Positions 10,065 through 19,898 of a DNA stretch of 59,580 nt are shown here, piece after piece (positions within the stretch are counted from its first letter, which is position 1; each line of letters starts with the position of its first letter). Origin of the DNA: Coriobacteriaceae bacterium AM48-5 (GTDB lineage Bacteria; Actinomycetota; Coriobacteriia; Coriobacteriales; Coriobacteriaceae); the NCBI GenBank assembly GCA_027669525.1, contig JAQEDJ010000008.1, positions 1 through 59,580 on the forward strand. The letters run 5' to 3'. A program made the translations under genes and the position numbers. Below the pieces are notes generated by a model that was not told the origin of the DNA, ran no database searches, and saw only the letters and a program-made list of their open reading frames with translations.

Positions 10065-11083
10065 ATGACTTCAACCCTTCCCGCTCCCATCGATAAGCTC
10101 GCCATCGTTGTCGTTACGTACAAGCGCCAGGAACTCCTGGCCAACTTGTTCGACTCCATGACCGAGCTCACGGCAACGCCCTGGCGCATCGTGATTGTCG
10201 ATAACGAGAATTCGCGCGCGACCGAGGCCATGTGCACCGCATTTAACGAGCGCCTCGCCAACCTGTGGGGCATCGACACCGACCAGCCCGATTCACAGGG
10301 TGGCACCGACCGCGTTATATACGCGCCGCAGCTTGAAAACGGTGGCGGCGCGGGTGGCTTCTCCGCCGGCACCAAATGTGCCTACGACCTGGGCGCCAGT
10401 GGTTCTGGGTGATGGACGACGACGTGCTCGTCATCCCCGAAGGCATCGAGCGTCTTGCCAAGTGGACCGACCGCTACGATGTCATCCAGGGTTCGCGCCT
10501 GGACTTTGACGGCGGCGCTTTCTTTTGGCAGTACCAGCTCATCCTTTCGCTCGGCATCCCTAACCCCATCGCCAAGTGGGATCTGGGTCCCGAGGGCTAC
10601 CGCACCATGAACCAACTGTGCTTTGAGGGCGGCATGTTCTCGCGCCGCGTGGTCGACAAGATCGGCCTGCCCGACGCGCGCTTCTTTATCTACGGCGACG
10701 ATGCCTGCTACGGCTACGTGGCCAGCCAGCACTTCCCCGCCGCCGTGGTTGCCGACGTGGTGCTCAAGCGCGCCCGCGCCGTCTCCAACTGGGATATCGC
10801 CGGCAAGCGCCAGCTCAACTCCACGAGCGACACCAACCGCTACTACATCATGCGCAACCGCGGTTATCTGGCACGCTACATGCAGATCTACGGCGACTAC
10901 CACCCCGTGCTGTTCCGTCTGGGCAATGCCGCGACCTTCTGCAAGGAGTTCATTCGTCTGGCAGCAGTCGACAAATGCTTTAAGACCGGCATTCCGGCGC
11001 TGCGCCGTGGCATGAAGGACGCACGCAAGATCGTTAAGGATCCCAACTGGAAGCCCATGCCGCCCCTGAAGGACGCCGAGTAG
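10065..11083 (+). CDS. Galactofuranosyltransferase GlfT2-like glycosyltransferase (one frameshift)
   Basis: A GT2-family enzyme of about 340 residues. The start at 10065 (MTSTLPAPIDKLAIVVVTYK) has AAGGAT upstream. The frame breaks near 10397, where GCGCCAG appears to have lost one C. Restoring it joins GAGGFSAGTKCAYDLGA to QWFWVMDDDV, giving the metal-binding DDD motif typical of GlfT2 proteins. Later blocks include NQLCFEGGMFSRRV and FFIYGDDACYGYV. These enzymes transfer galactofuranose from UDP-Galf onto cell-wall or surface polysaccharides. The break looks like a sequencing deletion. Confidence 0.8.
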
Positions 11084-11102
11084 TAAAGGCTTTCGCCCGC
11101 CG

Positions 11103-12901
11103 CTACAGTCGTTGACACACCACGGACACACGCTGACCGTCAAAACCAAAGCCCCAACGCATGCGCCCGACGGCGGGGCGCGGCACGCGGATATCATCGA
11201 TGCCGTCGCGCTCTATGTCGAGCAGCGCCTGAACCGCTAACAGTTCCAGGCCCAGGGCATCGACGCCAGGGTCATACAACATGTTAATCGTAATGAGCGG
11301 TCGCTCATCGAGCATGCCGAGCGTGTCGGCCACGTCAAACACCCGACCGGTGGGAATCACCTGGATATCCCAGCGATCCGAGACGCCACTTCGCTTGGAG
11401 CTGGGATTGCAATAGCCGGACAGTCCAAAGCAAAGCCCCTGCAGCGCCAGATGATAGGCTGTCGGCATATCTGATTTGTCCACATCGATGCCCAGATCGC
11501 CGATAGCACAGCTCAAAGCTTGCTTTACAGCGTCCTCGTCTCCTCGACACAACCCGTCATGGAACGAGTCGATAACTCCAACGTCCTCAACGGCGCACTC
11601 AAACCATTCCAGAATTACAAGACGGAGCGCCTGACGCACTTCGTTGTTAGGCAGGCGCAGGGAACGAAGGCACGCGCCGTCCTCCGAATGCCCTGTCATG
11701 TCCGTCGTAAGAAATCCAGACAGATACAGCGCAGTCCAGATATCTTCGGGCTTGGCGGCATCGACCTCCTCGGCATGCACATGCACTGGCGCCTCAATAA
11801 ACCCATGCGGCTCAACCAAATCGAACAATGCGGACAGGCGCATGAGATTCCAGTCACCGACGCATGCGCTCAGACGGTCGGCGTAACCATACAGATCCGC
11901 CCGAACGGGCGCGACGCAATCGCGCTGTGCGTAGTCCACCACGCGCTCCGGGCTCGAGCAATAAAAACCACCAAACAGATAGCCCTCGAGCCACTCACGC
12001 GCGTCATCCAGACAGCCGTTGCGACCGATGCAATCCAACAGCACTTGGACTTCGTCGTCCGAAAAACCGAACCATCGATCACACCAACTCGACAACGCTG
12101 TCGCCGACCGATAGGAAACCCCACGTTGGGACAACGCAAACTCGGCATGACCGGGGCGTTCGCACATCAGACACGTCAATCGCAACGAGTCGCCGGCATC
12201 GGCAATGGTGTCGAACAACATTCGGCTGAGCGACTCTAGGGAATCCACGCTACCGTCGTCCTGAGCGTCCAAACGCTTTGGACATACCGCGTCGTAGTCG
12301 TCTATCAGAAGAACAACCCGCTCATCGAAAGCTGTCTGAAGCAGTTTAATAAGCACGCCAAGCGCCGCATCGATCTCCTTATCGCTGGCCACCCCACGCG
12401 CCGCCCTCTCGATAAGACGAACCTCACGTCTTGACAGATCAGGCGCGGCAAGCAGCGGCAGTAATCGGGCGCACTCGCGCACGACAGCCCCGCGAATTGC
12501 TGCCGCAGCACCAGCGCCATGCCTCGAAGCGGCAGCTGTAAAGTCGAGCATGATGACCGGATAACTCGCGTACTCATCACGATAGCGACCGCCGCCCGCC
12601 TGCCAAATCTGGGTACCAGCGAACAGGCTTCGATCCGGCAGCCGGCGATCAGGTCGTTCCAAATAGCACTTGAGCATCGATAAATTCATGCTCTTGCCAA
12701 AACCCTTGGGCCGACAGCAAAGCGCAACAGGTGCTTCACTGTCCAATATATCGGCAATAAACATATCTTATCGACGAGTAAACACCGATTGATTGCATCG
12801 GAAAAGTCGTGTGCATCAACCGGTAGAGCTGCGCTATCCGCATGATTGAGCAACCGTGCACCAAACGCATGAGTAAAACCACAATTCACCTGTTCAGACA
12901 C
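11103..12901 (-). CDS. AAA-ATPase-like protein with PD-(D/E)XK-type C-terminus (one frameshift)
   Basis: This belongs to the widespread AAA-ATPase_like/DUF1703 group. I choose the GTG at 12901 (VSEQVNCGFTHAF) because AAGGAG lies eight bases upstream. The N-terminal VDAHDFSDAI...CLLVDK runs into MFIADILDSEAPVALCCRPKGFGKSMNLSML after a missing base near 12765. KGFGKS is the Walker A, and VVLLIDDYDAV is the Walker B. The C-terminal domain is normally a degenerate nuclease with an E-x-K; here the matching strand reads PLITINMLYD, without that pair. Function is unknown in most members. It converges on the glycosyltransferase gene, 19 bases away. Confidence 0.75.
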
Positions 12902-13104
12902 CGTAAACTCTCCTTCTAACGCAGCACGATGCCCATTGTAGCGAGCGGGTAGAGCGCAACAATATCGACATGCAAACGTTTCGGGCAGCGGTAGCAACAG
13001 ACCCCCGAGGGGGCATAACAAATCGTTGCACAACAAAAAAAGGGGGGGCCGATGCCGCCGCACCGGACCCCGTCCCAAACTCTTATAGAAAACGATCTGG
13101 AAGA

Positions 13105-14918
13105 TTACTCCTCCAAGCCGTCCTCCCCAGAAGCCTTCTTCTGCTGATCGAGCTTATGCTTACCACTTACGATAGACGTAGCGCCCAGTGTGGCCAAGCT
13201 TGCACTGGCAAGGCTCGCCATCACAATCAGATCGCCCGTCTTGGGCATGTTGCCGCCCGAGGACTTGGTAGTTGTAGTCGTCGTGGTCGTGGTGGTCACC
13301 GTTTTGGAGTCATTTTGCTCCTGGTTCTGGTTGTCGGTGTTGCCCTTACCGCTGTCCTTGCCCTGCTGCTTTCCGTCCTCGGTCTTGTCCTTGCTCTTGT
13401 CCTTCTCCTCAGATTCAGACTTCTTATCCTCGTCCTTCTTCTGTTCGGACTTGTCGCTCTTCTCCTCAGAGCTAGAACCCTTATCGGATTCGGTCTTCTC
13501 GGAAGCCTTGTCCTTGGAGTCGCCCTTTGCGGCTTCGATCTTTTCCGTGGAAACCTGATCAGAGTTGCCCTTGTTCTGGGTCGAGCCGTTATTGACGCCA
13601 GCCATCAGCGAAGAGCCCAGCGTAGAGCCAAGCTGCTCGGAGAAAGAAGGCTTCTTGTCCGGCGAAGCAACGGGAACGTCCGGCGCCTTATTCGAGTCAT
13701 CCTTGGAAGCATCGGAACCAGGGGTTGCGTCAGAGCCGGAGCCGTTGTTAGAGCCGGTGCCAACGGACGAATCGCTCGAGCCGGTGGATGAGTTAGAGGT
13801 GCCAGCGCCGGTCGAACCAGAAGCGTCGCTGTCCGTATTGCCGGCAGAGCTTGAAGACGAATCGCCCGCAGCAGAGCCGTTTGAATCGGAACCGTTCGAG
13901 GTAGAGCCGTTGTTGGTAGTGCCACCAGCAGAGCCATCACCGTCAGCACCGGTCGAGGGCGCATCCATCCTGTCATCGTTGGCATCGTCGCTCGAGTCGT
14001 CATTCGAATCAGGCGTCGGCGAGGGCGCCGGCGTAGGTTCGGGCTGCACGGGCGTCGCAGCGGCCTCGTCCTCGGCGATATAAACCAAGCAGTCCTTCAG
14101 CTCATTGCGGTAGCGGTTCTTCCAGCCTCATGATACTGGGGCTGGCTCGAATACTTGGTCGCCACGTTATTGACCACACTGTTGGAAAGCGCCGTCACAA
14201 ACTCGCGGTCGGACATATCGTTGGAGAGATTCGCCCAACGGAAGAAGTCCCTGCAGCCACCGGTGCCGCACATGTTGGTGATGCTCCACACCATGCCCTT
14301 AACGCAATCGGCACGGCCCGAAATATCAATGCCCAGGCCACTCTTGAGCCACGCCTCGGTCACCGCATAGTACGAGTTGTACGCATAGGCATCTTGAAGA
14401 GCTGAGAACTCAACAGGATCGATGTTATAAGCGCCCTGGAAGGCCTCCTGCGCAATACGGCCCAACTCGGTGAGCTGGCCGTTCTCGTACATGGCATTGC
14501 TCATGTTGGAAATCTCGCTGCCGCGATCAATCGCATCCTTGAGCATGCTGTATTTTTCGGGGTTGTAGTTGTAGGCCTGCTTCATAAACGGAATGAGCGA
14601 CCAACGACGGTCGAACTGGTAATAACCCAGCGCGTTATAACCGTCACCGTACGAAAAGCCCTGGTTATAGTTGCCGTGACTCTCATATTTGGTGAAGTAC
14701 TTCATCTCGGGAGTCACGTTAACAAACGAAACGCCCTGGACCGACCTCAGCACGCCCGAAAAGGACTGCTGAGTATAGAGACCCTTATCGATATCGGTCG
14801 CATTCGAGGCAACGCCCGGCGTGGGCTCCTCGGCAGCGGCGGGTGCCGGCGCGGAAACGGCGCCAAACGAAAGCGCCAGCGTCAGGCCCGCGACAATCGC
14901 AGAATGCTTGGGCTGCAT
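13105..14918 (-). CDS. LPXTG-type sortase-anchored surface protein with lysozyme-like N-domain (one frameshift)
   Basis: The N-terminus MQPKHSAIVAGLTLALSFG is a signal peptide. Residues about 70-240 form a domain with KYESHGNYNQGFSYGDGYNA and LGYYQFDRRWSL, reminiscent of a transglycosylase/lysozyme fold with a candidate catalytic Glu; this is inference. The frame breaks near 14126, where one base is missing; WKNRYRNELKDCLVYIAED restores continuity into the second half. That half is a Pro/Ser/Asp/Asn-rich stalk, then a Lys/Glu/Asp/Ser-rich section, then an 11-Thr run. It ends with the sorting signal NMPKTGD, a hydrophobic stretch and a tail containing KHK. The MPKTG pentapeptide is a variant of LPXTG. 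Confidence 0.8.
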
Positions 14919-15096
14919 AAGATCCTCCCTGCATTGGTGTAGTTAAAGTGCAGTTTGCAAAGATAAAAGTAAGTATTGCAGCTCGCCCGTTGTTGCACAA
15001 CAACCCCTCGGTAAACGGCAACAACCCTCCGCGAAATCTTAAGGAATTAAACAAACTGGTCGTCGGGCACCAGAAGAAGATCGCCGTAGCGCCCCA

Positions 15097-15465
15097 TCAG
15101 CCGTCTCTCAACTGACAGAAAGCGGGGATATAGACGTTCAAGATACGCTGAATCAAATCTTGAGCGAGCTTGTTGTCATAGATATGAACGTTCGTATTGC
15201 GATCCCTGAGCATATCTAGCCATGCCGCCTCATCAATAAAATCGTAGAATCGGTAGGCTTCCTTCAAGATGGCACGAGGAGACCCCGATGCAGCAAGCGT
15301 GGCGCCCTCATACTCGAGCAGACGTTTAAGGAGCTTCCAGCTCAGTTCAAACTGAAGGTTGAACTTATTAATCAATCCACTCTGAACAAAATCATTGCTA
15401 AGATCCTGATTGGGTGCATCCTCAAGATTCGCCAAGGCGCTGGCAAAGTTCTCATATTTTTTCAT
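15097..15465 (-). CDS. hepT: HepT-like HEPN toxin (HI0074 family)
   Basis: A 122-residue helical protein of the nucleotidyltransferase substrate-binding HI0074 family. The active motif RNTNVHIYD is present at about residues 88-96 and matches the R-X4-H-X-Y signature of HepT ribonuclease toxins. In characterised pairs, MntA adds AMP groups to the Tyr of this motif and silences HepT. The gene lies six bases after the MNT gene with no obvious ribosome site, which suggests translational coupling. It is the last gene of an Rrf2-MNT-HEPN operon. Activity is inferred from the intact motif. Confidence 0.85.
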   Translation of the reverse strand: MKKYENFASALANLEDAPNQDLSNDFVQSGLINKFNLQFELSWKLLKRLLEYEGATLAASGSPRAILKEAYRFYDFIDEAAWLDMLRDRNTNVHIYDNKLAQDLIQRILNVYIPAFCQLRDG

Positions 15466-15471
15466 ACAGAA

Positions 15472-15738
15472 TCACACCATCCTGGCAATTTCATCGAGCA
15501 ATTGCTGCGATAAGGACTCATCCAGATTGACGACGTCTATATCTAAAAGAGTATCAAGACGCTCCTCTATCAGATATGAGAAACGGTCGAAATCCCGGCA
15601 ACCTGCTACAGCAATATCAATATCGCTCTTAGGCAAATTGTCACCGCGGGCACGAGAACCAAACAGCACAACCTTCTCGGCGTCACATTCCCGAGCAAAA
15701 ACCTCGATTTGCTTGTACACCTTGTCGAGAGATGCCAT
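15472..15738 (-). CDS. mntA: MntA-like nucleotidyltransferase antitoxin
   Basis: An 88-residue minimal nucleotidyltransferase. VVLFGSRARGDNLPKSDIDIAV (about residues 23-44) contains the GSR...DID catalytic motif that binds metal and nucleotide, and a third acidic residue is available in LLDIDVVNLDE. It pairs with the HEPN gene just downstream as a type VII toxin-antitoxin module. Its ribosome site AGGATTT overlaps the TAG stop of the upstream Rrf2 gene, so the two are likely translationally coupled. Confidence 0.87.
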   Translation of the reverse strand: MASLDKVYKQIEVFARECDAEKVVLFGSRARGDNLPKSDIDIAVAGCRDFDRFSYLIEERLDTLLDIDVVNLDESLSQQLLDEIARMV

Positions 15739-15746
15739 TTGAAATC

Positions 15747-16178
15747 CTACAGCTTAATGTCGAAGTTGATCTCGGGGACGGCAGCAAGGTCGGCCAACGT
15801 CACGCCGTCGACGTACTTTTCGATCACGTCGTCCAGACCACGCCAGAATTTGACGGTCGAGCAGAGATCGCTGCGGGCGCAGCTGTTGTCGATACCATCG
15901 CACGCCACCGGAGCCGTGCTGCCCTCGACGGCGCGCAGGATGTCGCCGGCACACACCTCGGCCGGGTCCTTGGCCATCATGTAGCCGCCGCCCTTGCCGC
16001 GCACGCTCTTAAGTAGGCCCGCCTTCATGAGCGGACGGACCAGCTGTTCCAGATACTTTTGCGAGATACGCTCGCGGTCGGCGACCTCGCGCAGGGCGAT
16101 CTTGCCCTCGGCGTCACCAAGCGCTGCGATATAGATCATCAGTCGGAGGGCATAGCGGCCCTTAGAAGAAATGAGCAT
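15747..16178 (-). CDS. Rrf2/IscR-family Fe-S-sensing transcriptional regulator
   Basis: A 143-residue winged-helix regulator. The start at 16178 (MLISSKGRYALRLMIYI) has GGGAGGG upstream and is the standard Rrf2 start; an in-frame ATG at 16256 would add a non-homologous extension. The helix-turn-helix is at about residues 24-60 (REVADRERISQKYLEQLVRPL), followed by the GGGY wing. Three cysteines spaced C-X6-C-X5-C (ACDGIDNSCARSDLC) match the cluster-binding loop of IscR-like members. It is divergent from sufC and is the likely regulator of the suf operon. Unusually, it also leads an operon with the MNT/HEPN toxin-antitoxin pair eight bases downstream. Confidence 0.88.
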   Translation of the reverse strand: MLISSKGRYALRLMIYIAALGDAEGKIALREVADRERISQKYLEQLVRPLMKAGLLKSVRGKGGGYMMAKDPAEVCAGDILRAVEGSTAPVACDGIDNSCARSDLCSTVKFWRGLDDVIEKYVDGVTLADLAAVPEINFDIKL

Positions 16179-16198
16179 ACCTACCCTCCCATCGCATC

Positions 16199-16273
16199 TG
16201 GGACAACATAACCAGGTTTGTTTGTCCCATTTCTTAAGTAAGTGGGACAAACACAACAGGTAATTTTGTCCCA
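16199..16273. repeat. Inverted TTTGTCCCA/TGGGACAAA repeats in the Rrf2-suf intergenic region
   Basis: TTTGTCCCA at 16221-16229 and TGGGACAAA at 16243-16251 form a perfect nine-base inverted repeat with a 13-base spacer containing CTTAAG. A partial outer pair is TGGGACAA at 16199-16206 and TTTGTCCCA at 16265-16273. The unit TTTGTCCCA-NN-TCTTAAG recurs just after the last suf gene (21650-21667). Position and symmetry suggest an operator for the divergent promoters, though a repeat element is possible. Confidence 0.5.
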
Positions 16274-16285
16274 GAATTTGAAAAG

Positions 16286-16338
16286 TCGAGTGGATTAGTC
16301 GGGTTTTCCCTTGACTAACGCCGAACCCATAGTAACTT
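16286..16338 (+). promoter_or_regulatory. suf promoter with IscR type-1-like site
   Basis: TCGAGTGGATTAGTCGG at 16286-16302 fits the E. coli IscR type-1 consensus as I remember it (YYGACTRWWWYAGTCRR) at 15 of 17 positions. It lies just upstream of a TTGACT -35 at 16311-16316; the best -10 is a weak TAACTT at 16333-16338. This agrees with control by the adjacent cysteine-bearing Rrf2 protein. The consensus match is by eye. Confidence 0.45.
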
Positions 16339-16402
16339 TATTCCGAGAAGATTCCTAGGGTTTCGTACACCTATGAGTACACCATATACAGAGAGGGACA
16401 GC

Positions 16403-17203
16403 ATGAGCGCAAATCCGCTGCTTTCCATCGAAGGTCTGACCGCCTCCGTGGACGAGAAGACCATCCTCCACAACGTCAACCTCAACGTCGCCGCCGGCGA
16501 GACCCACGTACTGATGGGGCCCAACGGCGCCGGCAAGTCCACCCTCGGCCACCTGGTCATGGGCGACCCCGTCTACACGGTCAACGACGGCCGCATCGTC
16601 TTTGACGGCCAGGACATCACCGAGCTCACCACCGACAAACGCTCGCGCGCCGGCCTATTCCTGAGCTTCCAGGCCCCGGTCGAAATCCCGGGCGTGCCGC
16701 TGTCGAGCTTTTTGCGCGCTAGCATCGCCGGCCGCCCCGGCCTGGAAATGAAGGGCAAGGAGTTCCGCCGTCGCGTGAAAGAGCTCGCAGCCGAGCTCAA
16801 CATGGACACCGCCTACCTCAACCGCGAGCTGGGCGTGGGCTTCTCGGGCGGCGAGAAAAAGAAGGTCGAGATGCTCCAGCTTCTGCTGCTGCAGCCCAAG
16901 CTCGCCATCCTGGACGAGACCGACTCCGGCCTGGACGTCGACGCCCTGTCCACCGTCAGCCACGGCATGGACGCCTATCGCAAGAGCTGCGACGGTTCCA
17001 TGCTCATCATCACGCATAACACGCGCATCCTGGAGCACCTGGATGTCGACCGCGTTCACGTGATGGTAAAGGGCCACATCGTGCGCGAGGACGACGCCTC
17101 GCTCATCCCCTGGATCGACAAGAACGGCTTTGAAACCTTCGAGCGCGAGGCAGCCGAGCAGCGCACCCAGGCCGAGGCCGCTGCTGTCGAGCAGCAGGCG
17201 TAA
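16403..17203 (+). CDS. sufC: SufC, Fe-S assembly ATPase
   Basis: An ABC-type ATPase of 266 residues that energises the SufBCD scaffold complex in the cytoplasm. The start at 16403 (MSANPLLSIEGL) follows GAGAGGGACAGC; an upstream in-frame ATG at 16373 lacks a ribosome site. Walker A GPNGAGKST is at residues 39-47, the signature SGGEKKK at 148-154, and Walker B LAILDETDSGLDVDAL at about 167-182, the SufC form of the D-loop region. It is the first gene of sufC-B-D-S-U, and 12 bases separate it from sufB. Confidence 0.97.
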   Translation: MSANPLLSIEGLTASVDEKTILHNVNLNVAAGETHVLMGPNGAGKSTLGHLVMGDPVYTVNDGRIVFDGQDITELTTDKRSRAGLFLSFQAPVEIPGVPLSSFLRASIAGRPGLEMKGKEFRRRVKELAAELNMDTAYLNRELGVGFSGGEKKKVEMLQLLLLQPKLAILDETDSGLDVDALSTVSHGMDAYRKSCDGSMLIITHNTRILEHLDVDRVHVMVKGHIVREDDASLIPWIDKNGFETFEREAAEQRTQAEAAAVEQQA

Positions 17204-17215
17204 AGGGGCGACGCA

Positions 17216-18628
17216 ATGACCAAGAACCGCACCGAGGTCGCGGACATCGACCGCAGCCTCTACGACTTCACCTACGGCGAGGAGGGATTCGAGCGCCTCG
17301 ACGCCGGCATCACGCCCGACATCGTGCGCGAGATCAGCGCCAAGAAGGACGAGCCACAGTGGATGCTTGACCTGCGCCTCAAGTCCCTCGAGATTTTCAA
17401 TCGTTTTCCCGATCCGACGTGGGGCCCCTCCATCGAGGGCCTGGACATGGACAACATCGTCACCTACGTCAAGCCCAACACCGACCAAAAGCACGACTGG
17501 GAGTCGGTGCCCGACGACATCAAGAACACCTTTGAGCGCCTGGGCATTCCCGAGGCCGAGCGCAGCTACCTGGCAGGCGTCGGCGCGCAGTACGACTCCG
17601 AGCTGGTCTACCACAACATGCAGGACACGGCGTCCAAGATGGGCATCGTCTACTCCGGTATTGAAGAAGCCCTGCACGATCCACAGTGGGAACCGCTCAT
17701 CCACGAGAAGTTTATGACGCTCATCCCGCCCACCGACCACAAGTTTGCGGCCCTGCACGGCGCCGTATGGTCGGGCGGCTCGTTTGTCTACGTGCCCAAG
17801 GGCACCAAGCTCGATTTTCCGCTGCAGAGCTACTTCCGCCTTAACGCCAAGGGTGCCGGCCAGTTTGAGCACACGCTCATCATCGTCGAGGACGACGCCG
17901 ACCTGCACTTTATCGAGGGTTGCTCCGCGCCCAAGTACAACGTTGCCAACCTCCACGCCGGCGCCGTCGAGCTCTTTGTGGGCAAGCGTGCACATCTGCG
18001 CTACTCGACCATCGAGAACTGGTCCAAGAATATGTACAACCTCAACACCAAGCGTGCGCGCGTGGACGAGGACGGCGATATCGAGTGGATCAGCGGTTCC
18101 TTCGGCAGCCACGTGGGCTACCTCTACCCCATGAGCGTGCTCAACGGCCGCCGCGCCCGCTCGAGCTTTACCGGCATCACCTTTGCCGGCGCCGGCCAGA
18201 ACCTGGATACCGGCTGCAAGGTCGTGCTCAACGCGCCCGATACCTCGGCAACCGTCGAGACCAAAGGTATCTCCAAGAGCGGCGGCATTCAGACCTTCCG
18301 CAGCTCTATCGTGGCCACGCCCAAGGCAGAGGGTTCCAAGGCAACCGTGAGCTGCCAGTCGCTCATGCTCGATGACCAGAGCCGCTCCGACACCATCCCC
18401 GCCATGGACATCCGCGCCAAGAACGTCGACATCGGCCACGAGGCCACCATCGGCCGCATCGGCGACGACAAGGTGTTCTACCTGATGAGCCGCGGCATCT
18501 CGGAGGAAGAGGCCCGCACCATGATCGTCAACGGCTTTGCCAACCCGGTCTCCAAGGAGCTACCGCTGGAGTACGCCGTCGAGATGAACAACCTGATCAA
18601 GCTCGAGATGGAAGGAGCGATCGGATAA
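17216..18628 (+). CDS. sufB: SufB, Fe-S cluster scaffold protein
   Basis: A 470-residue SufB, the scaffold on which clusters are built with SufC and SufD. It has the family's normal length and blocks: LVYHNMQDTASKMGIVYSG, GAVWSGGSFVYVPKG, the beta-helix region, and the C-terminal signature SRGISEEEARTMIVNGF. A Cys in SCQSLML is a candidate cluster or persulfide site. It overlaps the sufD start by one base (stop TAA, ATAATG junction). No break is seen in this gene. Confidence 0.97.
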   Translation: MTKNRTEVADIDRSLYDFTYGEEGFERLDAGITPDIVREISAKKDEPQWMLDLRLKSLEIFNRFPDPTWGPSIEGLDMDNIVTYVKPNTDQKHDWESVPDDIKNTFERLGIPEAERSYLAGVGAQYDSELVYHNMQDTASKMGIVYSGIEEALHDPQWEPLIHEKFMTLIPPTDHKFAALHGAVWSGGSFVYVPKGTKLDFPLQSYFRLNAKGAGQFEHTLIIVEDDADLHFIEGCSAPKYNVANLHAGAVELFVGKRAHLRYSTIENWSKNMYNLNTKRARVDEDGDIEWISGSFGSHVGYLYPMSVLNGRRARSSFTGITFAGAGQNLDTGCKVVLNAPDTSATVETKGISKSGGIQTFRSSIVATPKAEGSKATVSCQSLMLDDQSRSDTIPAMDIRAKNVDIGHEATIGRIGDDKVFYLMSRGISEEEARTMIVNGFANPVSKELPLEYAVEMNNLIKLEMEGAIG

Positions 18629-19898
18629 TGAAACAGGAAATCAACACCGCTGCCACCACACTCGAGCAGGTCAACGCGATGCCCGCAGCAACCTGGGGCT
18701 GGCTGAAAATGAACCAGACCAAGCTTGAGCTTTCGGACGAGCTTGCCGCCGCTCCCGCCGATGCCGTTGAGGTCGAAGGCTTGGGCGAACAGTTTATTGG
18801 CGTGACAGACGCGTTCGACGCCGCCATGGAAGCCATGGCCGAGCGCTTCCCCGAGCGCCGTACCGCTGCCCCCGGTGATGCCGCCGACCGCGCCCGCATC
18901 ACGCCCGAGACCGAGCTCGACGTGCCCGCCACATCCGTCTATCAGGCTGGCGCCATCAAGCTCGAGGAGGAGCTCTCCCCTGCTGAAGCCTTCGAAACCG
19001 GCATGGGCGAGGCTGCCTACGCCTACTTGGCCGAGCACGCTACCAACGCATCGTCATCGATGCGCCCGCATACCAGCACGCCACGGTTACCGTGCGTGTG
19101 AGCGGTGTCGATGCCGCCGCGGCCATCGCCGCCATCGACATCGTCGCTCGCCCGCACGCAACGCTCGACCTGCATATTGCCCTAGACTCTCCTGTTACCG
19201 GCGAGGGTGTCGTGGGCTCCGTGCTACGCGTGTGCGCCCACGAGTACGCCACCGTCAACGTGACCTGCACGCAGACGCTCGACGATAGCTGGATCGCGCT
19301 CGACGACACCGGCCTGTTCCTGGACGAGGGCGCGCGCGTCAACGTGCAACACACCGTCCTGGGTGCCGGCGCCAGCGCCACCGGCCTTGCCGGCGACCTG
19401 CTGGGCGATACCGCCAAGATCACCATCGATACCGATTACCTGGGCGCCCGCGAGCAGGTGCGCGACTTTAACTATGAGCTGCGCCACCGCGGTCGCAAGA
19501 CCGAGTGCGAGATCGACGCCAACGGCGTGCTGACCGGCACGTCCAAGAAGGTCTACCGCGGCACCATCGACCTCGTGCACGGCTGCAAGGGTGCAACCGG
19601 TACCGAGCGCGAGACGGTGCTCTTGGCCAACAAGGGCGTCGACAACAAGACCGTTCCCGTCATCCTATGCGATGAGGACGACGTCGCCGGCAACCACGGC
19701 GCCACCATCGGTCACGTCCGCGACGAGCAGCTGTTCTATCTCGCCTGCCGCGGCCTTGACCAAAACGCCGCCGAGGACCTGTTCATCCGCGCCAAGCTGG
19801 AGGACGCCGCGCTTTCCGCCACCGACGAGCGCACCCGCGCCGCCGTCGTCCGCCTGGGAAACAACCTGATCGACAACTTTGAAGAGGAGCTCGCATGA
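18628..19898 (+). CDS. sufD: SufD, Fe-S assembly protein (one frameshift)
   Basis: SufD forms the scaffold with SufB and SufC. The first part (MKQEINTAATTLEQVNAMPAATWGWLKMN) stays in frame to EAAYAYLAEHATN, and the frame breaks near 19047, where ACCAACGC seems to have lost a C. The remainder RIVIDAPAYQHATVTVRV runs into the conserved beta-helix and the C-terminal block GATIGHVRDEQLFYLACRGL followed by AEDLFIRAKLE. Suf is probably this organism's main Fe-S pathway, so a genuine loss is unlikely. The stop overlaps sufS by four bases. Confidence 0.92.

Noticed and set aside
10380..10420. Programmed frameshift or phase variation in the glycosyltransferase
   Set aside because: There is no slippery heptamer or long repeat; a lost base in a CC run, as in a dozen other genes here, is simpler.
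13190..14083. Hydrophobic and acidic plus-strand frames opposite the LPXTG protein
   Set aside because: Low-complexity antisense of the Ser/Asp/Lys-rich stalk; no ribosome site.
16655..18439. 594-residue open frame on the minus strand across sufC and sufB
   Set aside because: It is the antisense shadow of GC-rich sufC/sufB; composition is His/Val/Gly/Leu-rich with no motifs.
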